NCBI GenBank assembly: GCA_963921795.1
Contig: OY997642.1
Coordinates: forward strand, 38,172,840-38,236,839
DNA length: 64,000 bases
Direction of reading: 5' to 3'
Origin: Nannobrachium achirus
Taxonomy: Eukaryota; Chordata; Actinopteri; Myctophiformes; Myctophidae
Part shown: positions 44,085 through 57,187 of the stretch, in pieces
How the letters are laid out: each line of letters begins with the position of its first letter
Position numbering within the stretch: position 1 is the stretch's first letter
Made by a program: the position numbers and the translations under genes
The notes under the pieces: generated by a model
Told to the model about the DNA's origin: nothing
The model's database searches: none
Seen by the model: the letters and a program-made list of their open reading frames with translations, nothing else

Positions 44085-46201
44085 GCGGTTCAAACTGTGA
44101 GACCATCCTCCGAGTCGTCTGCGTTTCGTCGTGAGAGGGTCGGTCCCCGTGAAAAACGCGTTCTGGCACGAAGCGGTTACGTTTCGTGCGGTTGTGACGC
44201 CCCCTAGGGGTCGAAGTGGAAATGCTTTTGGGGAATCGTTGAGTATGCCACCCCCGACCTGTGGTTGAAATTCAGTGTTGACTCGACCTATTGTTTGTGA
44301 TTTATGGCTATTGTTAGCGAACGGGCCCCTCCCGCTAACTTTGGAAGCGTGTTACGAACGAACGGTACGGATTATCGAGATATCCTTTGACTATGTTTAT
44401 CGCATGGCTTTAAAGATCATGTGTACCGGTTTTTAAGACATTTGAAGAAAATTTGTAGCAAAAGGAGTAAAAAGTGTGTTTAGGAGAAAATTCAAGATGG
44501 CGGAAAATCTTCCCATGTGCAAATTGGCGTATCCTATATGGAGAGATGCGTCGTGACCCAAGGAATCCAGGGAAAAAAGAATTGTAATTCTGTGACCTAC
44601 GGTTCAAGAGTTACGAGGCAAGCGGTCCGTTATAGCGCCACCATGTGGCCAAGTGGAAATGCTTTTTGGGATTCGTTGAGTATGCCACCCCCGAACTGTG
44701 GTTGAAATTCAGTGTTGAATGGACCTTTTGTTTGTGATTTATGGCTATTGTTTGCAAAACGGGCCCCTACCGCTAACTTTGGAAGCACGTTACGAATGAA
44801 CGGTATAGACTATCGAAATATCCTTTGACTATGTTTATCGCGTGGCTTCATAGATCACGTGTACCGGTTTTTAAGACATTTGAAGAAAATATGTAGGAAA
44901 AGGAGCAAAAAGTGTGTTTCGGAGAAAATTCAAGATGGCAGAAAATCTATCCTGGCGCAAATGGGCGTGGCCTATATGGGGAGATGCGTCTTGGCCCAAG
45001 GAATCCGGGGAAAAAATAAGTTTAATTTTCCGACCTACGGTTCAACAGTTACAGGCCAAAACGTACACTGGGCTGTTATAGCGCCACCATGAGGCCAAAT
45101 GACGCTATTATTTTTTATTTATTCCTTGTAATCATTATGAACCTCCTCTCTGAGTCTTGAAACTGTAGCCCCTATGGTTTGCGAGAGAAAAATTATTGAA
45201 TGCGATTCCCATTATAAGTCAATGGGGACAGGTAAGGGTTAATTAATTTCTTAATAAATTCATATCAATTAAACTATAGAACCTTTCTCTTAGCAAGTTA
45301 CTAGCACACCATTCCCGCGTAAGCCGGTCGATTTGACATATGGCGCAAGTGTGTGGTGCAAAAACTGTGGGAGGAGTAGCGTGCCAAACTTTGGGGAAAT
45401 ACATGTGTGTGTCCATGTCTGGCTTAAGTATGAGTGATAACAATAAGTCTGCCCATGCTATGCATAGGCACACTTAACTAGAATTGACAGAGTCAATTTT
45501 GACAAGTGTGCCTGCAGCGCGCTAAACGCGCGACCTCGTGTAGCGGTTTGGACCGTGAGACCGTCCGCCGAGTTGTCTGCGTTGCGTTGTGAGAGGGTCG
45601 GTCCCCGTGAAAAACGCGTTCTGGCACGAAACGGTTACGTTTCGCGCGTTTGTGACGCCCCCTAGGGGTCGAAGTGGAAATGCTTTTGGGGATTTGTTGA
45701 GTATGCCACCCGCAACCTGTGGTTAAAAATCTGTGTTGACTTGACCTTTTGTTTGTGATTTATGGCTATCGTTTGCGAAACGGGCCCCTCCCGCTAACTT
45801 TGGAAGCGCGTTACGAACGAACGGTATGGACTATCGAAATATCCTTTGACTATGTTTATCGCATGGCTTCATAGATCATGTGTACCGGTTTTTAAGACAT
45901 TTGAAGAAAATATGTAGGAAAAGGAGCAAAAAGTGTGTTTTGGAGAAAATTCAAGATGGCGGAAAATCTATCCCTACGCAAATGGGCGTGGCCTATATGG
46001 GGAGATGCGTCTTGACCCAAGGAATCCAGGGAAAAAATAATTTTCATTTTCCGATCTACGGTTCAAGAGTTACGGGGCAAAAGGTAAAGTGAGCCGTTAT
46101 AGCGCCACCATGAGGATGAGTGATGTAATTATTTTTCAATTTATTCTTAAAATCATTATGAATCTCCTCTCCGAGGTTTGAAACTGTAGCCCCTATGGTT
46201 G
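44085..46201. repeat. ~1-kb satellite, block 4
   Basis: Units with GTGTACCG landmarks near 44423, 44857 and 45878; the first is the short 434-bp form. The stretch from 43968 (inside the CAGTA array) to about 45500 is nearly identical to 62391-63920, with only scattered differences seen (for example 44360 versus 62798). The block stops at 46201 where the foldback element is inserted. Confidence 0.92.
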
Positions 46202-48846
46202 ACTTGCCCAATAGTTAGAGAAGGGAGGGGCGGGCGCGGATTTGCGGTCTCAGTACTTCCGGTTCATCCACAGACTGCGTCGTGTTGTTAATTTTCTCCG
46301 TTAGATAAAAATGCTTTCTTTTCACCTTTTTCTACTTTTATCACTTCTCAAAATACGTTTTATTTGGATGCTTCATCTTTTTACCGTTCATTTTTTTTGT
46401 TAGTGTTGTCATCGTTTTTTATTTATAAAGGGAAACAAGATATGTATGCTACAGTCTTCACACAGCAGAGCAGACAGAGAGAGGTAAGATAAACGCTATT
46501 ATTATCATAAAATACAGCAATCTATCTAATAAAACGTTTGTTAATTGTGCTTAGCAGTAGTGTCTTTTAGTGTTTGGGCCGGGGTCTTTATTTGATGTAA
46601 AGAAGAAAGTTTAATATTAACGCTAGCCTCATTAGCATCTTAGCTCCGTCTATAATAGGCTACGGTTCTCTAAGTGGGGTCCGGGGACCCCCAGGGAGTT
46701 CCAGGGGGTCCCCAGCTAAATTATAGTTAGGAACCAAATGGACCCTTAGGGGTATGTAACTGTACAAATCATTTGGTTATGCCAACATGATTTCCATATG
46801 GGTCCTTGAAATTCATTTGTGTCATGTTTGTTCCCCCCTATAGACTTGTTTATAGAACTTTAATTTTTTAACTAAAATATGAACAACCTCCTGTTTCCAG
46901 ACAACCATAGGCTGCTAATTGAGCCAGATGTCTCTTTCAAAGACCCATTAAGTCATATTTCACAACAAAGTATAAAGTTAAAAATAACTAAATTGTTCAG
47001 TGGAAAAAAATAACACTTTCTTTCTTACCCTTTCAGGTCATCACGGTCTGCAATAAATGTCCATCAATAAGAAGAATTGTAATTCATTATGCTGCTATAT
47101 ATTTGTTTTCAGCTTTAATGTATTCCCATAGAAGTATATATAATATTCTGTACTACTAACCATGTGCATCTTTTTCGATTAAAACACATGAATGACATGT
47201 TTACGTCTTGTGAATTATATCAGCTTTATTCAAATGCATTCAGACAATACAAGCAATATCATTTCACAGGCAATTAGCCTTTTATTTAGGAAAACAATAG
47301 AATGTAGTCTTGTATCAGCTTTATTCAAATGTATTCAGACAATACAAGCAATATCATTTCACATGCAATTGGCCTTTTATTTAGGAAAACAATAGAATGT
47401 GGAGTATTGTATTTTGATTGCATATTGTAAATTAAATTGAATAAGGGTCTGAATAATGTAGGTGTAGCTATAGTATAGGCAAAGACAAATGTGTGTTGTG
47501 AATAGAATCAATAGTTGCCTTCCCAATGACTTAAAGTGGGGTGTGAGTTTTCCTGAACCAAACAGTCGTCAACCTCCCTCACCTCGAAGGACCAGAGAAC
47601 GTTTGATGTTCCTTCTTGGAGCTCTTTCAAGAGGGTGAACTCTCAAATCTGATTGTTGCTACATCTTGCCAGGGAACCCTGATCGGCTGATGTGGTCCAT
47701 GTCATCGCAGTTCCTGAAAGAAAAAGAAATGTACCCAAGACTATGTATATTATTAAATGTATTTTTATGTATGATAAGAACAGATATTTACTGTTACTAT
47801 AGCTATCATTTTACAATGTTAATGAAACTGGACTTGGTCAAAAGTAAAGTTGTTTATAACATGTACTGTAGACTATTTTTACATAGTAAAATCTTCAATT
47901 TTAATTTAATTAGAGAATACATTTAACCAAATGGACCTGTAAAGGTCTACACTCAGATTGAAATTAACATTGAGGATTTTTACTCTACTTGTACAGAGAT
48001 TGTTGGTCCCCATATACTCGTTTGATAATCACCAAATAAATAAGAGGTAATAAGAATTGACTTGTATTATCCCACATTCCCACTGACCCCCATTTAGGCC
48101 AGTGACCCCATAAGAGAACATTTTTACGGCTCTAGCAGTGATTCCCAACCATTTTAATTTCAAGGACCCCCAGTTTGACATCCATTAGGCTACTGACCCC
48201 CATTTAATAGCATTTCTATCCCTGAGACCCCAGCTTATATTGTAAAATCATATGTTAGCATAACTCAGAGTGTACAAATGGAACCAAATGATTTGTACAG
48301 TTACATACCCCTAAGGGTCCATTTGGTTCCTAACTATAATTTAGCTGGGGACCCCCTGGAACTCCCTGGGGGTCCCCGTAGCCTATTATAGACGGAGCTA
48401 AGATGCTAATGAGGCTAGCGTTAATATTAAACTTTCTTCTTTACATCAAATAAAGACCCCGGCCCAAACACTAAAAGACACTACTGCTAAGCACAATTAA
48501 CAAACGTTTTATTAGATAGATTGCTGTATTTTATGATAATAATAGCGTTTATCTTACCTCTCTCTGTCTGCTCTGCTGTGTGAAGACTGTAGCATACATA
48601 TCTTGTTTCCCTTTATAAATAAAAACCGATGACAACACTTACAAAAAAAATGAACGGTAAAAAGATGAAGCATCCAAATAAAACGTATTTTGAGAAGTGA
48701 TAAAAGTAGAAAAAGGTGAAAAGAAAGCATTTTTATCTAACGGAGAAAATTAACAACACGACGCAGTCTGTGGATGAACCGGAAGTACTGAGACCGCACA
48801 TCCGCGCCCGCCCCCCCCCCCCCCCCCCTCTAACTATTGGGCAAGT
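46202..48846. mobile_element. Foldback DNA transposon with ~570-bp terminal inverted repeats
   Basis: The left end ACTTGCCCAATAGTTAGAG (46202) is the reverse complement of the right end (48828-48846). Inverted similarity continues inward to about 46778 on the left and 48282 on the right. Differences include a 19-bp indel near 46670 and a poly-C expansion on the right (48809-48828). The flanking satellite shows a 6-bp direct repeat ATGGTT (46195-46200 and 48852-48857), possibly the target duplication if the outer few bases belong to the element. The core (46779-48281) has no convincing gene, so it is non-autonomous. Superfamily not assigned. Confidence 0.88.
47215..47400. repeat. ~88-bp direct duplication inside the foldback element
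   Basis: Two adjacent copies of a segment with ATCAGCTTTATTCAAATG, CAGACAATACAAGCAATATC and TTTTATTTAGGAAAACAATA, differing at a few positions. Most of it lies within the core of the transposon at 46202-48846. Confidence 0.85.
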
Positions 48847-51800
48847 GAAGAATGGTTTGCGAGAGAAAAATACTTGAATGTGACTTTTTGCATTGTCCCA
48901 TTATAAGTCAATGGGGAAAAATTAATTCACTAATAAATTAATATCAATTAAACTATAGAACCTTTCTCTTAGCAAGTTACTAGCACACCATTCCCGAGTA
49001 AGCCGGTCGGTTTGACATATGGCGCGAGTGTGTGGTGCAAAAACTGTGGAAGGAGTAGCGTGCCGAAGTTTAGAGAGTGTGCTTGTAAAGTCAATACTAG
49101 AATTGACAGAGTCAATTTTGACAAGTGTGCCTGCAGTGCGCGACCTTGTGCAGCGGTTTGGACGGTGAGACAATCCGCCAAGCCCGTGTTTCGTTGTGAG
49201 AGGGTCGGTCCCCGTGAAAAACGCGTTCTGGCACGAAACGGTTACGTTTCGCGCGTTTGTGACGCCCCCTATGGGTCGAAGTGGAAATGCTTTTGGGGAA
49301 ACGTTGAGTATGCCACCCGCGACCCGTGGTTAAAATTCAGTGTTGACTTGACCTTTTGTTTGTGATTTATGGCTCTCGTTTGCGAAACGGGCCCCTCCCG
49401 CTAACTTTGGAAGGCCGTTACGAACGAACGGTATGGACTATCGAAATATCCTTTGACTATGTTTATTGCATGCCTTCATAGATCATGTGTACCGGTTTTT
49501 AAAACATTTGAAGAAAATATGTAGGAAAAGGAGCAAAAAGTGTGTTTTGGAGAAAATTCAAGATGGCGGAAAATCTATCCATACGCAAATGGGCGTGGCC
49601 TATATGGAGAGATGCGTCTTGACCCAAGGAATCCAGGGAAAAAATAATTTTCATTTTCCGATCTACGGTTCAAGAGTTACGGGGCAAAACGTAAAGTGAG
49701 CCGTTATAGCGCCACCATGAGGATGAATGGTGTAATTATTTTTCGATTTATTCTTAAAATCATTATGAATCTGCTCTACGAGGTTTGAAACTGTAGGCCC
49801 TATGGTTTGCGATAGAAAAATACTTGAATGTGACTTTTTTCATTGTCCCATTATAAGTCAATGGGGAAAAATTAATTCACTAATAAATTAATATAAATTA
49901 AACTATAGAACCTTTCTCTTAGCAAGTTACTAGCACACGATTCCCGAGTAAGCCGGTCGTTTTGACATATGGCGCGAGTGTGTGGTGCAAAAACTGTGGG
50001 AGGAGTAGCGTGCCGAAGTTTAGAGAGTGCGCTTGTAAAGTCAATACTAGAATTGACAGAGTCAATTTTGACAAGTGTGCCTGCAATGCACGACCTTGTG
50101 TAGCGGTTTGGACGGTGAGACCATCCGCCAAGTTGTCTGTGTTTCGTTGTGAGAGGGTCGGTCCCCGTGAAAAAACGCGTTCCGGCACGAAACGGTTAAG
50201 TTTCGCGCGTTTGTGACGCCCCCTAGGGGTCGAAGTGGAAATGCTTTTGGGGATCCGTTGAGTATGCCACCCCCGACCTGTGGTTGAAATTCAGTGTCGA
50301 CTCGACCTATTGTTTGTGATTTATGGCTATTGTTTGCGAAACGTGCCCCTCCCGCTAACTTTGGAAGCGCGTTACGAACGAACGGTACGGACTATCGACA
50401 TATCCTTTGATTATGTTTATCGCGTGGCTTCATAGATCATGTGTACCGGTTTTTAAGACATTTGAAGAAAATATGTAGGAAAAGGAGCAAAAAGTGTGTT
50501 TTGGAGAAAATTCAAGATGGCGGAAAATCTATCCATACGCAAATGGGCGTGGCCTATATGCGGAGATGCGTCTTGACCCAAGGAATCCAGGGAAAAAATA
50601 ATTTTCATTTTCTGATCTACGGTTCAAGAGTTACAGGGCAAAACGTAAAGTGAGCCGTTATAGCGCCACCATGAGGCCAAATGACGCTATTATTTTTTAT
50701 TTATTCCTTGTAATCATTATGAACCTCCTCTCTGAGTCTTGAAACTGTAGCCCCTATGGTTTGCGAGAGAAAAATTATTGAATGCGATTCCCATTATAAG
50801 TCAATGGGGACAGGTAAGGGTTAATTAATTTCTTAATAAATTCATATCAATTAAACTATAGAACCTTTCTCTTAGCAAGTTGATAGCACACGATTCCCGC
50901 GTAAGCCGGTCGATTTGACATATGGCGCAAGTGTGTGGTGCAAAAACTGTGGGAGGAGTAGCGTGCCAAACTTTGGGGAAATACATGTGTGTGTCCATGT
51001 CTGGCTTAAGTATGAGTGATAACAATAAGTCTGCCCATGCTATGCATAGGCACACTTAACTAGAATTGACAGAGTCAATTTTGACAAGTGTGCCTGCAGC
51101 GCGCTAAATGCGCGACCTCGTGCGGCGGTTCGGACCGTGAGACCGTCCGCCGAGTCGTCCGCGTTTCGTTGTGAGAGGGTCGGTCCCCGTGAAAAACGCG
51201 TTTCGGCACGAAACGGTTACGTTTCGCGCGTTTGTGACGCCCCCTAGGGGTCGAAGTGGAAATGCTTTTGGGGATCCGTTGAGTATGCCACCCCCGACCT
51301 GTGGTTGAAATTCAGTGTTGACTCGACCTATTGTTTGTGATTTATGGCTATTGTTAGCGAACGGGCCCCTCCCGCTAACTTTGGAAGCGTGTTACGAACG
51401 AACGGTACGGATTATCGAGATATCCTTTGACTATGTTTATCGCATGGCTTTAAAGATCATGTGTACCGGTTTTTAAGACATTTGAAGAAAATTTGTAGCA
51501 AAAGGAGTAAAAAGTGTGTTTAGGAGAAAATTCAAGATGGCGGAAAATCTTCCCATGTGCAAATTGGCGTATCCTATATGGAGAGATGCGTCGTGACCCA
51601 AGGAATCCAGGGAAAAAAGAATTGTAATTCTGTGACCTACGGTTCAAGAGTTACGAGGCAAGCGGTCCGTTATAGCGCCACCATGTGGCCAAGTGGAAAT
51701 GCTTTTTGGGATTCGTTGAGTATGCCACCCCCGAACTGTGGTTGAAATTCAGTGTTGAATGGACCTTTTGTTTGTGATTTATGGCTATTGTTTGCAAAAC

Positions 51801-54716
51801 GGGCCCCTCCCGCTAACTTTGGAAGCACGTTACGAATGAACGGTATAGACTATCGAAATATCCTTTGACTATGTTTATCGCGTGGCTTCATAGATCACGT
51901 GTACCGGTTTTTAAGACATTTGAAGAAAATATGTAGGAAAAGGAGCAAAAAGTGTGTTTCGGAGAAAATTCAAGATGGCGGAAAATCTATCCTGGCGCAA
52001 ATGGGCGTGGCCTATATGGGGAGATGCGTCTTGGCCCAAGGAATCCGGGGAAAAAATAAGTTTAATTTTCCGACCTACAGTTCAACAGTTACAGGCCAAA
52101 ACGTACACTGGGCTGTTATAGCGCCACCATGAGGCCAAATGACGCTATTATTTTTTATTTATTCCTTGTAATCATTATGAACCTCCTGTCTGAGTCTTGA
52201 AACTGTAGCCCCTATGGTTTGCGAGAGAAAAATTATTGAATGCGATTCCCATTATAAGTCAATGGGGACAGGTAAGGGTTAATTAATTTCTTAATAAATT
52301 CATATCAATTAAACTATAGAACCTTTCTCTTAGCAAGTTGATAGCACACGATTCCCGCGTAAGCCGGTCGATTTGACATATGGCGCAAGTGTGTGGTGCA
52401 AAAACTGTGGGAGGAGTAGCGTGCCAAACTTTGGGGAAATACATGTGTGTGTCCATGTCTGGCTTAAGTATGAGTGATAACAATAAGTCTGCCCATGCTA
52501 TGCATAGGCACACTTAACTAGAATTGACAGAGTCAATTTTGACAAGTGTGCCTGCAGCGCGCTAAATGCGCGACCTCGTGCGGCGGTTCGGACCGTGAGA
52601 CCGTCCGCCGAGTCGTCCGCGTTTCGTCGTGAGAGGGTCGGTCCCCGTGAAAAACGCGTTCTGGCACGAAACGGTTACGTTTCGCGCGTTTGTGACGCCC
52701 CCTAGGGGTCGAAGTGGAAATGCTTTTGGGGAATCGTTGAGTATGCCGCCCGCGACCTGTGGTTGAAATTCAGTGTTGACTCGACCTATTGTTTGTGATT
52801 TATGGCTATCGTTTGCGAAACGGGCCCCTCCCGCTAACTTTGGAAGCGCGTTACGAACGAACGGTACGGACTATCGAAATATCCTTTGACTATGTTTATC
52901 GCGTGGCTTCATAGATCATGTGTACCGGTTTTTAAGACATTTGAAGAAAATATGTAGGAAAAGGAGCAAAAAGTGTGTTTTGGAGAAAATTTGAAATGGT
53001 GAAAAATCTTCCCATGTGCAAATTGGCGTGTCCTATATGAAGAGATGCGTCGTGACCCAAGGAATCCAGGGAAAAAAGAATTTTAATTCTCCGACCTATG
53101 GTTCAAGAGTTACGAGGCAAGTGGTCCGTTATAGCGCCACCATGTGGCCAATTGGAAATGCTTTTGGGGATCGTTGAGTATGCCACCCCCGACCTGTGGT
53201 TGAAATTCAGTGTTGACTGGACCTTTTGTTTGTGATTTATGGCTATTGTTTGCAAAACGGGCCCCTTTCGCTAACTTTGGAAGCACGTTACGAACAAACG
53301 TAATGGACTATCGCAATATCCCTTGAGTATGTTCATTGCATGGGTTCATAGATCATGTGTACCGTTTTTTGTGCAATTTGAAGAAAATATGTCGGAAAAG
53401 GAACAAAAAGTGTGTTTTGGAGAAAATTCAAGATGGCGGAAAATCTATCCTGGCGCAAATGGGCGTGGCCTATATCGGGAGATGCGTCTTGACCCAAGGA
53501 ATCCAGGGAAAAAATAATTTTAATTTTCCGACCTACGGTTCAACAGTTACAGGCCAAAACGTAAAGTGGGCTGTTATAGCGCCACCATGAGGCCGAGTGA
53601 TGTAATTATTTTTTGATTAATTCTTACAATCATTATGAACCTCCTCTCCAAGTCTTGAAACTGTAGCCCCTATGGTTTGCGAGAGAAAAATAATTGAATG
53701 TGAATTTTTGCTTTCTCCCATTATAAGTCAATGGGGACAATTTAATTCACTAATAAATTAATATAAATTAAACTATAGAACCTTTCTCTTAGCAAGTTAC
53801 TAGCACACCATTCCCGAGTAAGCCGGTCGATTTGACATATGGCGCGAGTGTGTGGTGCAAAAACTGTGGGAGGAGTAGCGTGCCAAACTTTGGGGAAAAG
53901 CATGGACATACATACATAAATATGAGCGATTGCAATAAGTTGCCAATGCTATGCATAGGCACACTTAACTAGAATTGACAGAGTCAATTTTGACAAGTGT
54001 GCCTGCAGCGCGCTAAATGCGCGACCCCGTGCGGCGGTTCGGACCGTGAGACTGTCCGCCGAGTCGTCCGCGTTTCGTTGTGAGAGGGTCGGTCCCCGTG
54101 AAAAATGCGTTCTGGCACGAAACGGTTACCTTTTGCGCGTTTGTGACGCCCCCTAGGGGTCAAAGTGGAAATGCTTTTGGGGATCCGTTGAGTATGCCAC
54201 CCCCGACCTGTGGTTGAAATTCAGTGTCGACTCGACCTATTGTTTGTGAGTTAGGGCAATTTTTTGCCAAACGGGCCCCTCCCGCTAACTTTGGAAGCGC
54301 GTTACGAACGAACGGTACGAACTATCGAAATATCCTTTGACTATGTTTATCGCGTGGCTTCATAGATCATGTGTACCGGTTTTTAAGACATTTGAAGAAA
54401 ATATGTAGGAAAAGGAGCAAAAAGTGTGTTTTGGAGAAAATTCAAGATGGCGGAAAATCTATCCCTACGCAAATGGGCGGGGCCTAAATCGAGAGATGCG
54501 TCTTGACCCAAGGAATCCAGGGAAAAAAGAATTTTAATTTTCCGACCTACGGTTCAACAGTTACAGGCCAAAACGTAAACTGGGCTGTTATAGCGCCACC
54601 ATGAGGCCAAATGACACTATTATTTTTTATTTAATCCTTGAAATCATTATGAACCTCCTCTCCGAGTCTTGAAACTGTAGCCCCTATGGTTTGCGAGAGA
54701 AAAATAATTGAATGTG
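48847..54716. repeat. ~1-kb satellite, block 5 (about six units)
   Basis: GTGTACCG landmarks near 49489, 50439, 51460, 51897, 52918, 53359 and 54375, mixing full units with short ones of about 437 bp. Recent duplicates of other blocks: 49135-50080 matches 15120-16070; 51200-52560 matches 11230-12600. The last unit is interrupted at 54716 by the composite insertion. Confidence 0.92.
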
Positions 54717-56195
54717 CAGCAGCAGCAGTTCCTGGTGTGTCAGGTGACTGGGGGGGAGAATTTCTTGGATAGAGCGACATCTATGGACGGGGACCTACAG
54801 ATAGGTTCTAGAGGCTTCCAGCCTGCCGCACTTCCAGGGGGTGGGAGGGGGCAGCGGCCTTCGGCCGCTGCCTGAGCACGCAAGTCCGGCTTGGTGCCGT
54901 CCCCTCACCTCGGCGCCTGACTCTGGCTGGAGCTTTACAAAAAAAAAAAAAAAAAAAAGTTGAGCTGACCTGCGCAGCCTGCGTGCGTGCGTGCGTGCGT
55001 GCGTGCGTTCAGTGCAATGTGAATGCATCTGACTTGGGAAGATAGATAGATACGTAATACACATGATATTTCCACAGGGAAGTCATTCACAAATGAACTA
55101 ATTATTGATATAGGACTGTCATAGGTATACAGTGTCATTGACAGTACAGTCACTGGTACAAGCTCAACTAAAAGGTGATCCTAGAAAAGACTAAGTCAGG
55201 GGGAAACAATTTAAAAAATAAAACAATAAAAACAGCCGATCTACAAGGCTGCATGTGGGCTTGTGGATCAGGGACCCCCAGATGTAAAAAATGAGCACAT
55301 GTGCTCACACGTCACACTTGTCCCCTGCTCATATCTCCCCAACCGTTGCCCCCATCCATGCCAGATTTTACACACACTCCACTTGCCTAACATACTACAA
55401 CCTCCAAGGACCCCCGGAGCCCCAGGGACCCCCAGGTCCCTGGGGGACCCCCAGATGTAACACATGACCAAATGTGCAAAAATGACCAAATGAACACCCC
55501 AACGGGGCTGCTCACGGCCATTTCCTTGGGACCACCCACTCCTGGTGCTCCAGAACGGATGCAAAAGTGGTGGCGCCCCCAGTGGAGGACCCCCTGCCAC
55601 TGCAGCACACATAAAATGCCGTAACTCGGCCTAGCAGCGTCCGGGAGAGCCGGGGCCGGTACCTATTCGTCCGCCACGGCAACGCGGACACCCCACCCCT
55701 CATTTCTCACATGCCCCTATTCTAGCGCCACCTTCAGGCCGCTTTTTATAACACCTTTTCCGACACTGCTACTTCTCTAAGTAATGTGTTTTTGTAGTGA
55801 CTTTAAAGCTATATTACTCCACTTTTGTACAGTAAAAAGTTACCAAAATGTTATCAGAGGTACAGTAGGACGTTCTTAGGGGATTGCCGTTGTAATAGTG
55901 AACAGAACTATTATGGTGTTTTTTCAGTTAAATCTCAAAGTCCAGAGATTTTGACTAAGTCACATGTTTTTGTAGTGACTTTAAAGCTATATTACTCCAC
56001 CTTCTAAATAATGTGTTTTTGTAGTGACTTTAAAGCTATATTACTCCACTTTTGTACAGTAAAATCTTACAAAGATGTTATCAGAGGTAGAGTAAGACAT
56101 TCTTAATGGATTCCCATTGTAATATTGAACAGAACTATTATGGTGTTTTTTGAGTTAAAGCTCAAAGTCCAGAGATTTTGTCTAAGTAATATGTT
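54717..56195. mobile_element. Composite insertion in satellite (copy 2)
   Basis: Starts at the same satellite position as the insertion at 13317 and repeats its contents to about 55270: CAGCAGCAGCAG, a hairpin at 54851-54871, an A tract at 54939-54957, GCGT and GATA runs. It then continues with the GGGACCCCC-type repeat and AT-rich segment found at 4061-4866, ending at the same satellite position as there. It thus links the insertions at 13317 and 4061 into one ancestral composite. No gene. Confidence 0.75.
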
Positions 56196-57187
56196 TACGT
56201 TTCGCGCGTTTGTGACGCCCCCTAGGGGTCGAAGTGGAAATGCTTTTGGGGAAACGTTGAGTATGCCACCCGCGACCCGTGGTTAAAATTCAGTGTTGAC
56301 TCGACCTTTTGTTTGTGATTTATGGCTCTCGTTTGCGAAACGGGCCCCTCCCGCTAACTTTGGAAGGCCGTTACGAACGAATGGTAAGGACTATCGAACT
56401 ATCCTTTGACTATGTTTATCGCATGGCTTCATAGATCACGTGTACCGGTTTTTAAGACATTTGAAGAAAATATGTAGGAAAAGGAGCAAAAAGTGTGTTT
56501 TGGAGAAAATTCAAGATGGCGGAAAATCTATCCTGGCGCAAATGGGCGTGGCCTATATGGGGAGATGCGTCTTGACCCAAGGAATCCAGGGAAAAAATAA
56601 TTTTAATTTTCCGACCTACGGTTCAAGAGTTACGGGGCAAAACGTAAAGTTGGCCGTTATAGCGCCACCATGAGGCCGAGTGATGTAATTAATTTTTGAT
56701 TAATTCTTACAATCACTATGAACCTCCTCTCCAAGTCTTGAAACTGTAGCCCCTATGGTTTGCGAGAGAAAAATAATTGAATGTGATTCCCATTATAAGT
56801 CAATGGGGAAAATTAATTCACTAATAAATTAATATCAATTAAACTATAGAACCTTTCTCTTAGCAACTTACTAGCACACCATTCCCGAGTAAGCCGGTCG
56901 ATTTGACATATGGCGCGAGTGTGTGGTGCAAAAACTGTGGGAGGAGTAGCGTGCCAAACTTTGGGGAAAAGTATGGACAGACTTAAGTAAGTAAATATGA
57001 GCGATAACAATAAGTCTGCCCATGCTATGCATAGGCACACTTAACTAGAATTGACAGAGTCAATTTTGACAAGTGTGCCTGCAGCGCGCTAAATGCGCGA
57101 CCCTGTGCGGCGGTTCGGACCGTGAGACCGTCCGCCGAGTCGTCCGCGTTTCGTTGTGAGAGGGTCGGTCCCCGTGAAAAACGCGTT
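56196..57187. repeat. ~1-kb satellite, block 6
   Basis: One unit with the GTGTACCG landmark near 56438, running to the phrase AAACGCGTT at 57179-57187, where the CAGTA-module element is inserted. Confidence 0.92.
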
